Source: Flavobacteriaceae bacterium GF1
Lineage (GTDB): Bacteria > Bacteroidota > Bacteroidia > Flavobacteriales > Flavobacteriaceae
NCBI GenBank assembly: GCA_009797885.1
Contig: WNKP01000003.1
Span: 398,556 to 462,555, forward strand
DNA length: 64,000 nt
Direction: 5' to 3'
Below are positions 28,895 to 38,495 of this stretch, piece by piece (position 1 is the stretch's first letter; every line of letters begins with the position of its first letter). The notes beneath the pieces are model-generated. The model saw nothing but the letters and a program-made list of their open reading frames with translations. It searched no databases and had not been told where the DNA came from. A program made the position numbers and the translations under genes.

Positions 28895-29040
28895 GGTGGT
28901 TGGATTTCTCAGTCGCTTTGCTCCTTCGAAATGACGCGTTCAACTTAAAGGTCATTTCGAACGTATGTGGGAGACTTAGATCACAACAAAGCCACAACTT
29001 GAGTCATAGCCTCTTTTAGGTTTCTTATGCGTATTCTTGT
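28895..29040 (+). repeat. Composite repeat, diverged copy 5 (no REP end)
   Basis: GGATTTCTCAGTCGCTTTGC, GGTCATTTCGAACGTATGTG and CACAACTTGAGTCATAGCCTC correspond to the modules of the copy at 12009, but the terminal REP palindrome is absent. It marks the right end of the RHS/tail-fibre island. The remaining gap, 29041-29246, holds only a 7-bp hairpin (29047-29053 with 29064-29070) and nothing else I recognise. Confidence 0.7.
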
Positions 29041-29246
29041 GCCAAACCACCAATCCCGGACTGTTGGTGGCAGGAGGCGCCATTTGGAACCCAACATTCC
29101 CTACTGGGGGTATAGCAGTTAAACTAGGGTATCAGAGCTAATTTCAATTACCAGAAGATATATTTTAGAATAAGTCCAATTATTTAATCTTTTCTAAGAA
29201 CACGGGTCACTTTTCTTTTTTCGCATTGAAGAAGAAGGATGTAGAC

Positions 29247-30284
29247 TTAATAATACATTAATTTTTCACGTGTAACAATATCCAATGGGAGGCTTACAAT
29301 TTCCGGGGGTTGTTGGTTCATACCTAAGTATTTATACAAATATTCAATACCATGATAGGCCTGTTCATAGGGCTTTTGGTTAATTAAAAAGTGTACCGTT
29401 CCATCCTGCAATAAGCTTTTGTTCTTTTCCAAAAGATCGTAACCCACAATACGAATATTGGAATCCTTTGAGAGTGCTTTGGACAAGATGTAAGATTTTG
29501 AATTGGGTACAAAAATCCCCTTTAAGTCAGGAATGGAGTTTAGTTTCGCTTTGGCCTTTTCCACCAGCTTGTAATCCTCTTGGGGAATTGAAAAAATCTC
29601 TATACTGGCTTTTTTAATTCCATTATTTTCAAAGTATTCCTGGAACCCTTCAATACGTTCTTTAACATTAAAATTGGGGTTCTCTGCTTTGGTTACATTG
29701 AACACTAAATAGTTGGAAGCCACTTTGTGGCCAAAACTGAGCAACTCTCCTGCAAGACGACCGCCTTGATGTGAGTTTTGTCCAATATAACTGATAGCCC
29801 CAGAATCGGAATGACTGGACCCAATGAGCACAAATGGAATCTTGTTGGCCTTACATTTACGTATAAATGCATTTGTTTCGTCAAAAAGAACTTGGGCCAG
29901 CAATACGGCTTCATTTTTGTCTTTGATGATTTGCTCTCCGACTTTTGAAAAAGACTCCTTTTTATTTTGGTCATATAGATATATTTTTACGATGACCCCA
30001 AGAGCCTTAAAATCCTTCATTGCTTTCTTGGCCCCTCTAATGGGATCGGACCAATACTCCCCCTTTTGATGTTTTGGAAGCAGAATAGCAATTTTGAAAC
30101 TTTTGTTCAGGGCAAGGTTACGGGCAAATGTGTTGGGTACATAATCCAGATTTTCCATGATCTCTTTGATCAGTTGGGTGGTTTTCTTTGAAACATCCCC
30201 TCTGTTATGCAAGACACGGTCTACCGTTCCTATAGAAACATTTGCAAGTTTGGCAATTTCCTTTATGGTTGGCTTTTCTCCCAT
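29247..30284 (-). CDS. LacI-family transcriptional regulator
   Basis: A 345-residue regulator, divergent from the SusC gene. The N-terminal LacI helix-turn-helix and hinge are clear (TIKEIAKLANVSIGTVDRVL, then NLDYVPNTFARNLALNKSF). A periplasmic-binding-like sugar domain follows (residues about 63-345), of the Bacteroidota type that senses a sugar or uronate intermediate. It probably represses the polysaccharide utilisation genes and itself through the mirrored operator sites at 30389 and 30502. The inducer is likely a uronate or a pathway intermediate, judged from the enzymes it faces. Confidence 0.92.
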   Translation of the reverse strand: MGEKPTIKEIAKLANVSIGTVDRVLHNRGDVSKKTTQLIKEIMENLDYVPNTFARNLALNKSFKIAILLPKHQKGEYWSDPIRGAKKAMKDFKALGVIVKIYLYDQNKKESFSKVGEQIIKDKNEAVLLAQVLFDETNAFIRKCKANKIPFVLIGSSHSDSGAISYIGQNSHQGGRLAGELLSFGHKVASNYLVFNVTKAENPNFNVKERIEGFQEYFENNGIKKASIEIFSIPQEDYKLVEKAKAKLNSIPDLKGIFVPNSKSYILSKALSKDSNIRIVGYDLLEKNKSLLQDGTVHFLINQKPYEQAYHGIEYLYKYLGMNQQPPEIVSLPLDIVTREKLMYY

Positions 30285-30388
30285 GAATATTTGTTATTGG
30301 CAATTATTGTCCAATTTTTTAAATAAAATTCAAAAATTAAGGTTTTTTATTTTGATATTTCAAATATAATTTAAACATTTGTTCAGTT

Positions 30389-30404
30389 CCGTGTGCGTTA
30401 ACGG
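30389..30404. promoter_or_regulatory. Candidate LacI-type operator, regulator-proximal
   Basis: CCGTGTGCGTTAACGG, the exact reverse complement of the site at 30502-30517. It contains the CGTTAACG palindromic core typical of LacI-family operators and lies 105 bp before the regulator's start codon. Confidence 0.6.
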
Positions 30405-30501
30405 AGCTTTTTGGACAAATGTAAATATTAAATGGATTCAGAAAGATGTTTGAAGGAAAAATAAAAATCAATTGTAATCGGAATTTTTTTTTGCTCCAAT
30501 A

Positions 30502-30517
30502 CCGTTAACGCACACGG
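30502..30517. promoter_or_regulatory. Candidate LacI-type operator, SusC-proximal
   Basis: CCGTTAACGCACACGG, 46 bp before the SusC start codon, mirror image of the 16-mer at 30389. The centres are 113 bp apart, a spacing compatible with looping or with one site per divergent promoter. Confidence 0.6.
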
Positions 30518-30562
30518 AAATTCAATTCGACAACTGTTTTTAACCAACTAATACTATCTAAC

Positions 30563-33500
30563 ATGGAAAAAAAATCAATTTTATCACTCGTTGGATTTTT
30601 GCTTTTGTTGCAACTAATGAGTGCACAATCCCAACAGGTCAGTGGTACAATTACCACGATGGACAATGTTTCATTGCCAGGGGTCAATATTATTGAAAAG
30701 GGAACCACGAACGGTGTTGTGTCGGATTTCGATGGAAATTATACGATTACCGTTACCGATGCGAATGCAGTTCTTATATTCAGTTCCATAGGATTTGTAA
30801 GCCAGGAAATTACGGTAAGTGGAAGAACAACGATCAATTTGGTCTTGGAAGAAGACATACAAAGCCTGGACGAAGTTGTGCTTATCGGTTATGGTACCCA
30901 GCGAAAACAGGATTTGACCGGAGCCATAGTCTCAGCAGATTTGGAACAGTTCCAAGAAGCACCGAATACGAGCGTATTACAAGCCTTGCAGGGTTCGCTG
31001 CCCGGTATCACCATAGGGCAGACCTCAACGGCGGGCGCGGAACCTAATATTCAGATTAGGGGGCAATCTACCCTAAATGGGAACCAAAGTCCGCTTATTG
31101 TATTGGACGGCGTAATCTATCGTGGTCGATTGACGGACTTGAACCCAAAGGATATTGAATCCGTGGATGTGCTTAAAGATCCCAGCAGTAAGGCCATCTA
31201 TGGTGCCCAGGCCGCAAATGGTATTGTAATAGTGAGTACCAAAAAGGGCAAAACAGCTCAAAAGCCAGTATTCAACTACTCCACTTTTTATGCGGTACAG
31301 AGCCCTACAAACACCAGGAGAACCATGAACCGTGAGCAATATTTACGTGCCGCCAGGGATTTGGATTGGGAGAACGGGTTTTTAGGCCCCGACTTTACAC
31401 GGGAAAATCCGGATTGGACTCTTGAGGACGATACTTTTTTCCTTCCACCACTTTTGGAAGGTCTGGCAAATGGGACTGATTTTGATTGGTTTGGCGAGGT
31501 GACCAATCCTGGATATACCATGGACCATCAATTGAGCATCCGTGGAAGTTCGGAAAGAACTTCCTACTACATTTCGGGCGGTCTTACCAAACAAGTGGGC
31601 TGGATGTTGAACGACAATTTTGACCGCCAAACGGTGAGGGTAAACATTGACACCAAACTTACGGATTGGTTAACCATTGGCGCAAATACCTTTGGTTCAT
31701 TTTCCGACTTTTCGGGGGTTAGCCCAAATTTAAGGAGTCTCGTATTGATGAGCCCATTGGTAACCCCAAGGGACGCAGAAGGGGAATTTGTGATAAATCC
31801 CTTGGCCGACCTTAGGGTAAACCCCTTTTTACAAAGCTTACAGGATGATCGCGACAATCTGAACAATATCTCGGCTGTTTTTTATGCCTCCATAGATGTA
31901 CCACAGATACCCGGGCTAAATTTTAGAATCAACTATAGTAATAACTATCGCTGGACTTTACGGGGCAATTCGGACATCTATGGAGCCGGTTTAACGGGCA
32001 CCGCCTTTAAGCAAACCAATTCTACCCATGATGTGTTGCTGGACAATATTCTAACCTATGAAAAACGGTTTGGGAAGAACCAAGATCATAAATTGACAGC
32101 GACTCTGGTTGCCGGGTTTAATACCATTGATTTTGAACAGACCAGGGCACAAGGCACCAACTTCTCCAATTTGGCCCTATCATACAACAGTTTGGAACAA
32201 GCCGTAATCCAGGAAATTTTTTCGGACGCCTGGGAGGAACGTTTTACGGCCCAAACCGGAAGGATCAATTACGATTACAAAGGAAAGTACCTCATCAATG
32301 CAAGCCTTAGACGCGATGCCTTCAGTGGCTTTTCGGAAAATAACAAATCGGCCCTGTTTCCCTCAGTAGGGCTAGGCTGGGTAATGTCCAATGAGGGTTT
32401 TTTAAACACCTCCCAAACGATCAATTTGCTGAAATTCCGTGGGAGCTTTGGTAGCAATGGGAACCTGACCGACAGGTACAGTTCCCTGGCCAGGATTACG
32501 GCTCCGGAAAGCTCAAGGTATGTTTTTGGCGATGGGGGCTCCACCATAAACGGACAGACCGTGGCTTCCTTGGCCAATAACGATTTAAAATGGGAACGTA
32601 CCGATGGGATAAATATCGGTGTCGATTTTGGCTTGTTTCAGAACCGTATCTCCGGAACCATTGACTATTACCAATCAACTACCAACGATTTGTTATGGGA
32701 TTTTATACTTCCAGAAGTAAGCGGATTCAATCGCATCCGAGCCAATATTGGAGAAATTGAGAATACTGGTCTGGAGTTTATCCTGAATTTCAGCCCCGTT
32801 CGTTCAACCGATTTTAGTTGGGATTTTGGGGTAAACTTTGCCACCAATCAGAACCAGATCAAGAGCTTGTTAGGCGAAGATCGGGATGGCGACGGTAGGG
32901 AGGACGACCTTATCGCCAATGGACTGTTTATTGGGGAATCCATAGGCACTGTTTTTGATTATGAGGTAGACGGCCTTTACCAAATTGGCGATACGGATAT
33001 TCCCGATGGTTGGCAGCCTGGGTTTCAGCGACTGGTGGATCAGGACGGGGAAGAAGGTATCACCCCCGAAGGTGACCGGCGCATACTGGGAAGGCAAGAG
33101 CCCGCCTATCAATTTGGTATCACCAATTCCTTGGTATATAAAAACTTCTCCTTTAAATTCTTTATCAATTCCATACAGGGAGGAAGGGATGGTTACCTAG
33201 GCCAGAACAATCCTTGGGAAGGAGGATATGATTCCCCTGCCAATGCACAGAATAGCAACAAATTTACAGATGTGGATTTTTGGACCCCGAACAATCCCAA
33301 TGCCACGTATAGGAGGCCAGGTTTGCTTGGTCCGGTTACGGCAAGACGCTTTTTTGACCGCAGTTTTATCCGATTGCAGGACATTTCACTGGCCTATAAT
33401 CTACCGAACAAAGTTTTGGAAAGCATGGGCTTTCAAGGCCTGAAACTGTTCTTGAGCGGCAAAAATTTGATTACCCTAACGGATTGGGAAGGTTGGGATC

Positions 33501-33586
33501 CGGAAACAGGACAGGGATTGGATGCTGCTTTTGATGGCCTGCCAGTGATGCGCAGTATAACCTTTGGTCTAGACCTCTCATTTTAA
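30563..33586 (+). CDS. SusC/RagA-family TonB-dependent outer-membrane receptor
   Basis: A 1007-residue outer-membrane transporter for oligosaccharides. Order: signal peptide (MEKKSILSLVGFLLLLQLMS, AQ); carboxypeptidase-like regulatory domain (VSGTITTMDNVSLPGVNIIE); TonB-box-like DEVVLIGYGTQ near residue 105; plug domain (GSLPGITIGQTSTAG, QIRGQSTLNGNQSP, VDVLKDPSSKAIYGAQAANG); 22-strand barrel to the end (SITFGLDLSF). It forms the lidded import complex with the SusD protein 12 bp downstream, energised by TonB. Substrate is probably a uronic-acid-containing, possibly sulfated glycan, from the neighbouring enzymes. Confidence 0.96.
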   Translation: MEKKSILSLVGFLLLLQLMSAQSQQVSGTITTMDNVSLPGVNIIEKGTTNGVVSDFDGNYTITVTDANAVLIFSSIGFVSQEITVSGRTTINLVLEEDIQSLDEVVLIGYGTQRKQDLTGAIVSADLEQFQEAPNTSVLQALQGSLPGITIGQTSTAGAEPNIQIRGQSTLNGNQSPLIVLDGVIYRGRLTDLNPKDIESVDVLKDPSSKAIYGAQAANGIVIVSTKKGKTAQKPVFNYSTFYAVQSPTNTRRTMNREQYLRAARDLDWENGFLGPDFTRENPDWTLEDDTFFLPPLLEGLANGTDFDWFGEVTNPGYTMDHQLSIRGSSERTSYYISGGLTKQVGWMLNDNFDRQTVRVNIDTKLTDWLTIGANTFGSFSDFSGVSPNLRSLVLMSPLVTPRDAEGEFVINPLADLRVNPFLQSLQDDRDNLNNISAVFYASIDVPQIPGLNFRINYSNNYRWTLRGNSDIYGAGLTGTAFKQTNSTHDVLLDNILTYEKRFGKNQDHKLTATLVAGFNTIDFEQTRAQGTNFSNLALSYNSLEQAVIQEIFSDAWEERFTAQTGRINYDYKGKYLINASLRRDAFSGFSENNKSALFPSVGLGWVMSNEGFLNTSQTINLLKFRGSFGSNGNLTDRYSSLARITAPESSRYVFGDGGSTINGQTVASLANNDLKWERTDGINIGVDFGLFQNRISGTIDYYQSTTNDLLWDFILPEVSGFNRIRANIGEIENTGLEFILNFSPVRSTDFSWDFGVNFATNQNQIKSLLGEDRDGDGREDDLIANGLFIGESIGTVFDYEVDGLYQIGDTDIPDGWQPGFQRLVDQDGEEGITPEGDRRILGRQEPAYQFGITNSLVYKNFSFKFFINSIQGGRDGYLGQNNPWEGGYDSPANAQNSNKFTDVDFWTPNNPNATYRRPGLLGPVTARRFFDRSFIRLQDISLAYNLPNKVLESMGFQGLKLFLSGKNLITLTDWEGWDPETGQGLDAAFDGLPVMRSITFGLDLSF

Positions 33587-33597
33587 ATAAAAAAACT

Positions 33598-35268
33598 ATG
33601 AAAACGTTCAACAATAATTTAATAGCCCTGTTTACCGTCTTGTTTGTTTTTGTCTCTTGTAATGAAGACGATTTTTTAAGCGAAGAACCTTTGGACTTTT
33701 TTAGTCCGGGCAATTCGTTTGTTACTTCTGAAAACTTTCAGAGTTCTTTAGCGGACCTTTATGCCAAATACAGGTTTATATACTTTAATGGTGCCTTTGA
33801 GAATTACAATCATTTGTTGGGCACGGATATCATGTTCAATGCGCGAGCTACTGAGGACGGCAATAGGTTCGGAAATTATGTCACCGCCCTGGATGTCACC
33901 TCCTTTATTCCGGAATACCATTGGGACCGTTGGTACAAGATCATCGCCAATGCCAATACAATCATTGATAGATTACCGGATTCTGAAATTGATTTGGGCC
34001 AACAACCTCCTATTGAGGCCGAAGCTCGACTTTTCAGGGCCCTGGCATACAGACATCTGGTGTATTTGTATGGTGGCGTTCCTTTGATTGTGGCCGAAAT
34101 AACATCGCCTCAAACCGATTTTGTAAGGGCCTCTAGGGAGGAAGTGCTTGATCAAATTGTGGAAGATGCCGTTTTTGCAACGGAGAATCTTCCCGGAATT
34201 TCGGAAGTGGTTGATGGTAAATTATCCAATTTGGTAGCCTGGCATCTCTTGGCGGAAACCTACATCTCCCAAGGTAATTTTGATGGAGCGATCGCAGCGG
34301 CATCCGTTGTCATTAACGATCCTGCCACAGCTTTGATGATGGATCGTTTTGGTTCGCGTGCCACGGAGCCTGGAGATGTGTATTGGGATCTGTTCCGTAG
34401 GGAAAACCAAAACAGGTCGTCCGGGAATAGCGAAGCCATTTGGGTCTCCCAAATGGAAGTGGATCTTCCAGGGGGTTTTATTACCACCGCCAACACAGCA
34501 ACCAACAATCTGGAACGTTTTCTCGTCCCCGCCAGTTGGACCCTTAATGACCCGGACGGCAATTCCGGAATGCTCGGTTGGGTCGGTGACACCAACATCG
34601 GTGGTAGGGGGGTTTCGTTCATGAGACCTACGGCCTTTTTCGAAAATGAGCTATGGCAAAGCGATTTTGACAATGATCTTAGAAACTCGGAAGCAAATTA
34701 CGTCCGTGATATTTTTTATGATAATCCGGATTCCCCCTTTTTCGGTCAAAGTGCCAAGGATAATCCCGGACCATTGTTGCAATCCCAAAGCTGGAGGTGG
34801 TATCCCTGGTTGACCAAGGCCACTACACCCAGCAACCATCCCCCCGAATTATATGAGGATCCGGATCGCCTGTTGTTAAAATCCTCGGCCGGGACCACGT
34901 ATAGAGATCGCTACTACCTACGGTTGGCAGAAACCTATCTGCTCCGTGCAGAAGCCTATTTGGGAAATGGGGATGCGGCAAACGCTGCAACCGATATCAA
35001 TGCAGTACGCCAACGCTCCAACGCCAACCCGGTTTCCGCTGGCGAGGTGGACATCGATTATATTTTGGATGAACGTGCCCGCGAATTAAGCTTGGAGGAG
35101 ATGCGAAGAATAACCTTGCACCGTACCGGTAAGTTGGTAGAACGGGTGCGGCTATACAACGACCTAAATGCCGACGATATACTGGATTTTCATGGGCTAT
35201 GGCCAATTCCAGCAAGGGAAATAGAAGCAAATATCAATGGTAACCTTGAACAAAACCCAGGATATTGA
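33598..35268 (+). CDS. SusD/RagB-family glycan-binding lipoprotein
   Basis: A 556-residue surface lipoprotein that caps the SusC transporter and binds glycan. Lipobox Cys at residue 21 (FVFVSCNEDD) followed by FLSEEPLDF. Tetratricopeptide-like helical repeats occur in the N-terminal half (FRALAYRHLVYLYGGVPL), and the conserved ending WPIPAREIEANINGNLEQNP is present. Cotranscribed with SusC. A hairpin at 35301-35334 downstream probably attenuates read-through into the transporter and catabolic genes. Confidence 0.95.
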   Translation: MKTFNNNLIALFTVLFVFVSCNEDDFLSEEPLDFFSPGNSFVTSENFQSSLADLYAKYRFIYFNGAFENYNHLLGTDIMFNARATEDGNRFGNYVTALDVTSFIPEYHWDRWYKIIANANTIIDRLPDSEIDLGQQPPIEAEARLFRALAYRHLVYLYGGVPLIVAEITSPQTDFVRASREEVLDQIVEDAVFATENLPGISEVVDGKLSNLVAWHLLAETYISQGNFDGAIAAASVVINDPATALMMDRFGSRATEPGDVYWDLFRRENQNRSSGNSEAIWVSQMEVDLPGGFITTANTATNNLERFLVPASWTLNDPDGNSGMLGWVGDTNIGGRGVSFMRPTAFFENELWQSDFDNDLRNSEANYVRDIFYDNPDSPFFGQSAKDNPGPLLQSQSWRWYPWLTKATTPSNHPPELYEDPDRLLLKSSAGTTYRDRYYLRLAETYLLRAEAYLGNGDAANAATDINAVRQRSNANPVSAGEVDIDYILDERARELSLEEMRRITLHRTGKLVERVRLYNDLNADDILDFHGLWPIPAREIEANINGNLEQNPGY

Positions 35269-35300
35269 TACAAAGTAGTTTGAGTTAGTTTAGTTTTTTT

Positions 35301-35334
35301 AAAAAGGTCCCAAGGAGCAATTCTTGGGACTTTC
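35301..35334 (+). terminator. Attenuator-type hairpin after susD
   Basis: GTCCCAAG (35307-35314) pairs with CTTGGGAC (35323-35330) and is followed by TTTC. The U-tract is short, so termination is probably partial. That would reduce expression of the catabolic genes relative to susCD. Confidence 0.65.
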
Positions 35335-35407
35335 ATTGGTTTTTTTACTGATGCCCTTAATTTTAAAATCGCTACTGCAATGGTAGATAACCCATTAAAA
35401 GCAAAAT

Positions 35408-37078
35408 TTGGATAAACTAGCAACACTGGACTATGTTTCCCTGGGAATTTATCTAATTCTAATGGCAAGCGTAGGTTTGTTTTTTGGGTGGTTCGTAAAG
35501 GACATCAAAGGATATTTTAAAGGCGGCAGTACCATTCCATGGGGCATATCCGGCATTAGTAACTTTATGGGCTCTTTGAGCACCTTCGTGTTTATTGCCT
35601 ATGCGGGAATTGCCTACAAGGACGGCCTCATTGGGGTTACCGTACTTTGGAGTGCTGTGGTACCCTTTTTATTTGCTGCCTTGGTTCTCGGAAAATTATG
35701 GATGCGTTCAAGGATCCTCACACCGGTTGAATATCTGGAAAAACGGTTCAATGCCAATATTCGGCAACTGTTTGGATGGACAGGTCTGGGCATGCGCTTT
35801 CTTGATAATATGGTCAGGCAATATGCCATGGGCATTTTTTTGGTCACGGCCACGGATTTAACATTTGTGCAGGCCATTATCCTTTCGGGGATGATCACAA
35901 CACTTTTTACCATCGTTGGTGGGGTTTGGGCCGTGGTGGTGATGGATACGTTACAATTCGTTATCCTGCTTTTTGTTTCTTTTCTGTTAGTTCCCCTTTC
36001 CTTGGAAGCAACTGGTGGCCTTGGTGTACTCATGGAGAAATTGCCCGAACACTTTACGTTTTTCTCGGGTCCAAAAGGACAGCCTTTATGGTTAACGGTC
36101 TACTTTATCATGATTCTTTTTAAGTACAACGGGAATTGGGTCTTTATCCAGAGATTTTATAGCGTAAAGGATGAGCGGGCCACGAGAAAACTGGGCTTCC
36201 TTTCTGCTGTATTGTTGTTTGTGTTTCCCATTGTTTTTTTGCTTCCGGCTATTGCCGCTGCAGCTATTCTTCCGGGCTTGGAAGACCCCGAACAGGCGTA
36301 TGTGGCCGTAGCTGTTCATTTGCTTCCTGCAGGCTTACTGGGCCTTATGATTGCTGCGATGTTCTCAGCGACCATGTCCTCCCTGAATTCGGAGTTCAAT
36401 ATAATGTCTGCGGTTTTGACCAACGATATCTACAAACGTTTGATCAATCCAAGTGCTACCGAAAAACAATTGATTCGTGTGGCGCGTATAAATATAGTCC
36501 TTGTTGGTTCTCTTGTGATCGTTGGTTCACTGTTCATAGGAAAATTGGGCGGTGCTTTTGAGGCAAACAAAATATTGACAGGACTTTTTGCCATTCCCCT
36601 GGCCATTCCGCTTGTTTTAGGGCTGCTGTTTAAAAGAACAAACTCGGTCGGAGCCTTCTTTACGGTATTGTCAGGTATTTTCACAGGCCTAGCCCTTACT
36701 ATATTTAGCAGTATCACATGGGAAATGGCGACATTGATACAGATGGTAAGTTGCATTGTCGTATTCTTTGTCAGCGGATTCATTTTGGACTCGGAACAAG
36801 CCTATCGGGAAAAAGTGAATACGTTTTTCTTGAAAATACAAACCCCTTTGGCACCTGATGAAATTGGCAAGTCAAACCCAAAATTTCGTTTTGCCCTGGC
36901 CAACCTTTTTTCAATCGCCATAGCAGTATCCGGCTTGCTGTTTTGTTCTGTCAGTGTTATTTCCATTGAGCTCACCAGTGGAAAAATTGCGTTGGGTTTG
37001 GGAGCTATCTGTATGGTATTGGCTGTCTTTTTAAAATGGTTCACTACTGGAACATTTAAATTTTCAAAAATTCCTTGA
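35408..37078 (+). CDS. Sodium:solute symporter (SSS family)
   Basis: A 556-residue inner-membrane transporter with about 13-14 helices. Family marks include the N-terminal FKGGSTIPWGISGISNFMGS and the TM8-region AAMFSATMSSLNSEFNIMSAV. It would bring uronate monomers or dimers from periplasm to cytoplasm with sodium. The start is a TTG at 35408; no ATG fits the conserved N-terminus. It ends one base before uxaC, so transport and catabolism are one transcription unit. Confidence 0.92.
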   Translation: MDKLATLDYVSLGIYLILMASVGLFFGWFVKDIKGYFKGGSTIPWGISGISNFMGSLSTFVFIAYAGIAYKDGLIGVTVLWSAVVPFLFAALVLGKLWMRSRILTPVEYLEKRFNANIRQLFGWTGLGMRFLDNMVRQYAMGIFLVTATDLTFVQAIILSGMITTLFTIVGGVWAVVVMDTLQFVILLFVSFLLVPLSLEATGGLGVLMEKLPEHFTFFSGPKGQPLWLTVYFIMILFKYNGNWVFIQRFYSVKDERATRKLGFLSAVLLFVFPIVFLLPAIAAAAILPGLEDPEQAYVAVAVHLLPAGLLGLMIAAMFSATMSSLNSEFNIMSAVLTNDIYKRLINPSATEKQLIRVARINIVLVGSLVIVGSLFIGKLGGAFEANKILTGLFAIPLAIPLVLGLLFKRTNSVGAFFTVLSGIFTGLALTIFSSITWEMATLIQMVSCIVVFFVSGFILDSEQAYREKVNTFFLKIQTPLAPDEIGKSNPKFRFALANLFSIAIAVSGLLFCSVSVISIELTSGKIALGLGAICMVLAVFLKWFTTGTFKFSKIP

Positions 37079-37079
37079 G

Positions 37080-38495
37080 ATGATAAAAACGAATTCCCTA
37101 GTGCATAACGATTTTTTACTAACGGATAAGCTGTCGAAATCGTTGTACCATGATTTTGCCAAAACATTGCCCATAATCGATTTTCACAATCATTTGAATC
37201 CATCTATGATTGCGAATGACAATCAGCCAGAAAACTTGTTCACCTTATGGGTCATGGTAGATCAATATAAACATAGGGCCATGCGCATGAATGGTGTTGC
37301 GGAAAATGGCATAACCGGAAATGCCAGCGATTATGGGAAGTATTTTAACTGGGCCAAGACCTTACCAAGAACGCTGGGCAATCCACTTTATCAATGGAGC
37401 TATCTTGAACTCCAACGTGTTTTCGATATCCAATTGGAATTGGATGAAAGTTCAGCCAGGGAAATATGGGAGGAATGCCAGGACCAAATCAATTCGGGCA
37501 AGCTATCAACCGTCATGCTCCTAAAAAAATTCAATGTTGAAGCGCTGTGTACTTCCGATGATTTACTGGACGATGTTTCCATACATAAAAAGGCCTCCGA
37601 AAAAGGGGTAAAGGTTTTACCTTCACTACGTACCGATAGTATCTTGGATCAATCGGATACCTTCCACTCATGGTGTACCGTTTTGGAAGGTTTGCTTCAA
37701 ACCAAAATCAAAGATCTGGATAGCTTTGAAGCCGCTTTGGGAAAAAGATTCGACGTTTTTTCAGATGCAGGATGCAAACTGGTTGACCAAGCTTTGGATG
37801 CTGGTTTTGAATTCAATTGGGTCGATAAGTCCAAGGCCGATACCATTTTCAAGCAATTTTTGTCAGGAGAGCGATTGAACGATTTGGAGTCGGTTTCCCT
37901 ACAGTCCTATCTTTTGGTCTGGATAGGAAGGGCCTGCGCCCAACGCGGTCTAATTTTACAGCTGCATATTGGAGCGCAGCGCAAGACCAGTTCTCGCCTA
38001 AGACAGCTGTTGGGAAACACTGGAGGCTTTGCGGCCATCGGAGCTCCCAGTAATGTGGCAACCTTGGTCGCTATTCTGGATACAATGGACAAAAACGGTC
38101 AGTTACCCAAAACGATACTTTACAATCTAAATCCGGCCGATAATGTTGCCTTTGCATCTTTGACCGGTTCTTTTTCTGAGGATGGTATTGTAGCGAAAAT
38201 CCAATTTGGTCCAGCATGGTGGTATAACGATCATTACGAGGGCATCATAAATCAATTAAAGGCGTTGGCAAGTTATGGTCTATTGCATAATTCCATCGGT
38301 ATGACCACAGATTCCAGAAGTTTTCTTTCCATGTCCCGGCATGAGTATTTCAGAAGGGTATTTTGTCAATTCATATCCGGATGGGTCAAAAAAGGGTTAT
38401 TGCCCAATGATACTACTATTTTAAAGGAGCTTGTCCAGGATGTCTGTTACCGAAATGCAAAAAATTGGATATTGAAATCAACTATCAAATTATGA
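37080..38495 (+). CDS. uxaC: Uronate isomerase
   Basis: Converts D-glucuronate to D-fructuronate and D-galacturonate to D-tagaturonate, the first step of the isomerase pathway. The 471-residue protein shows the amidohydrolase metal motif IDFHNHLNP (about residues 35-43) and further family blocks (RTDSILDQSDTF, LQLHIGAQRKTSSR, SIGMTTDSRSFLS, RHEYFRRV). Length is normal. The stop overlaps the start of the SDR gene by 4 bp. Confidence 0.96.
   Translation: MIKTNSLVHNDFLLTDKLSKSLYHDFAKTLPIIDFHNHLNPSMIANDNQPENLFTLWVMVDQYKHRAMRMNGVAENGITGNASDYGKYFNWAKTLPRTLGNPLYQWSYLELQRVFDIQLELDESSAREIWEECQDQINSGKLSTVMLLKKFNVEALCTSDDLLDDVSIHKKASEKGVKVLPSLRTDSILDQSDTFHSWCTVLEGLLQTKIKDLDSFEAALGKRFDVFSDAGCKLVDQALDAGFEFNWVDKSKADTIFKQFLSGERLNDLESVSLQSYLLVWIGRACAQRGLILQLHIGAQRKTSSRLRQLLGNTGGFAAIGAPSNVATLVAILDTMDKNGQLPKTILYNLNPADNVAFASLTGSFSEDGIVAKIQFGPAWWYNDHYEGIINQLKALASYGLLHNSIGMTTDSRSFLSMSRHEYFRRVFCQFISGWVKKGLLPNDTTILKELVQDVCYRNAKNWILKSTIKL

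Noticed and set aside
29041..29070. CCACCAA...TTGGTGG hairpin as terminator or attachment site
   Set aside because: Seven-bp stem with no T-tract and no second copy found in the window; kept only as a note.
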